Shown here piece after piece: positions 5,979 through 6,258 of a DNA stretch of 6,258 nucleotides. The first letter of the stretch is position 1. Each line of letters starts with the position of its first letter. The translations under genes and the position numbers were made by a program. The DNA is taken from assembly GCA_023434265.1 (NCBI GenBank), contig JAEYTA010000046.1, forward strand, positions 1-6,258. The letters run 5' to 3'. Under the pieces are notes generated by a model. It had not been told where the DNA came from. It did not search any database and saw only the letters and a list, made by a program, of their open reading frames with translations. Source of the stretch: Pseudomonadota bacterium (GTDB lineage: Bacteria > Pseudomonadota > Alphaproteobacteria > Caulobacterales > Caulobacteraceae).

Positions 5979-6258
5979 ATGACCCTCACCTATACCGACG
6001 ACCACGCCCGTCCCTACGGCGACCCGCTGGGAGCCCGGCCCTACATCGAGGCCCCGGCCGCCCACGCCGAGGAGCCCTATGTCCCCGTCTACGCCCGCGG
6101 CAAGAGCCGCAAGGCGCGCCGCAGCGGCGTGCGCAGCTGGATGATCCTCGCGCCGGTCGGCGTGCTGGTGCTGGGCGGCGCCGCGGCGATGATGCTGATG
6201 GGCGACGGGCGCGACGCGCCGGCCCTCGCCGAGCCGGCGGCCACCGCCCCGGTGCTCC
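5979..6258 (+). CDS. single-helix membrane protein, N-terminal part (3' end outside window)
   Basis: An open frame of 93 full codons runs off the right edge. Start ATG 5979-5981 follows a strong SD (GGAGGA, 8-nt spacing). The first ~39 residues are polar, with several Tyr, Pro and acidic residues (Tyr at 5, 13, 22, 34, 38). Residues 40-52 are strongly basic (RGKSRKARRSGVR), then ~54-74 form a hydrophobic helix (WMILAPVGVLVLGGAAAMMLM). Basic residues before the helix predict N-terminus inside, with the Ala/Pro-rich part after it in the periplasm. I recognise no named family; the layout resembles small hypothetical membrane proteins of Caulobacterales (from memory). Codon use is typical of the high-GC neighbours. 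Upstream lie the EcfG-like promoter candidate and SD hairpin, which could make it stress-regulated (inference). Confidence 0.8.
   Translation, partial: MTLTYTDDHARPYGDPLGARPYIEAPAAHAEEPYVPVYARGKSRKARRSGVRSWMILAPVGVLVLGGAAAMMLMGDGRDAPALAEPAATAPVL

Overview
This window looks like the chromosome of a high-GC alphaproteobacterium, most likely Caulobacterales (Caulobacter/Phenylobacterium type). The reasons are very GC-rich genes with mostly C or G in third codon positions, the ClpB and FATP-type acyl-CoA synthetase sequences, and intergenic palindromic repeats containing a GANTC (CcrM-type) site. No rRNA, tRNA, IS element, CRISPR array or phage gene is visible.

Layout. Positions 1-1139 (+) hold the 3' part of clpB: the end of the middle domain, the second AAA+ module and the C-terminus. 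A 148-bp gap with a degraded palindromic repeat and a perfect 17-bp dyad leads to 1288-2904 (+). This gene encodes a mosaic protein: a cytoplasmic J-domain, a polyproline linker, one transmembrane helix, a periplasmic SGGAHCC/Asp-Gly-rich domain and an LprI-like (DUF1311) tail. Its base composition is clearly lower in GC than its neighbours. Positions 2955-3009 carry two REP-like hairpins. Positions 3043-3261 (+) encode a 72-residue one-helix membrane protein whose stop overlaps the stop of the convergent YCII-like gene (3258-3617, -). Positions 3618-3874 contain no gene but are packed with hairpins. Their centre is a 94-bp cloverleaf (3691-3784) with a nearly perfect 26-bp outer stem and three abutting inner hairpins. 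Positions 3875-5674 (-) encode a long-chain acyl-CoA synthetase of the FATP type. A divergent 304-bp intergenic region (5675-5978) contains dyads, an EcfG-like promoter candidate and a hairpin covering a Shine-Dalgarno. At 5979 (+) a small membrane protein gene begins and runs off the window.

How the genes may work together. ClpB acts with the DnaK/DnaJ system in disaggregation, so a membrane-anchored J-domain protein next to it may recruit DnaK to the inner membrane. That link rests on adjacency and domain content only. The acyl-CoA synthetase and YCII genes are codirectional and could share a transcript running through the structured repeat, which also supplies part of the YCII ribosome binding site. 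The most unusual items are the J-domain/LprI mosaic and the cloverleaf repeat.
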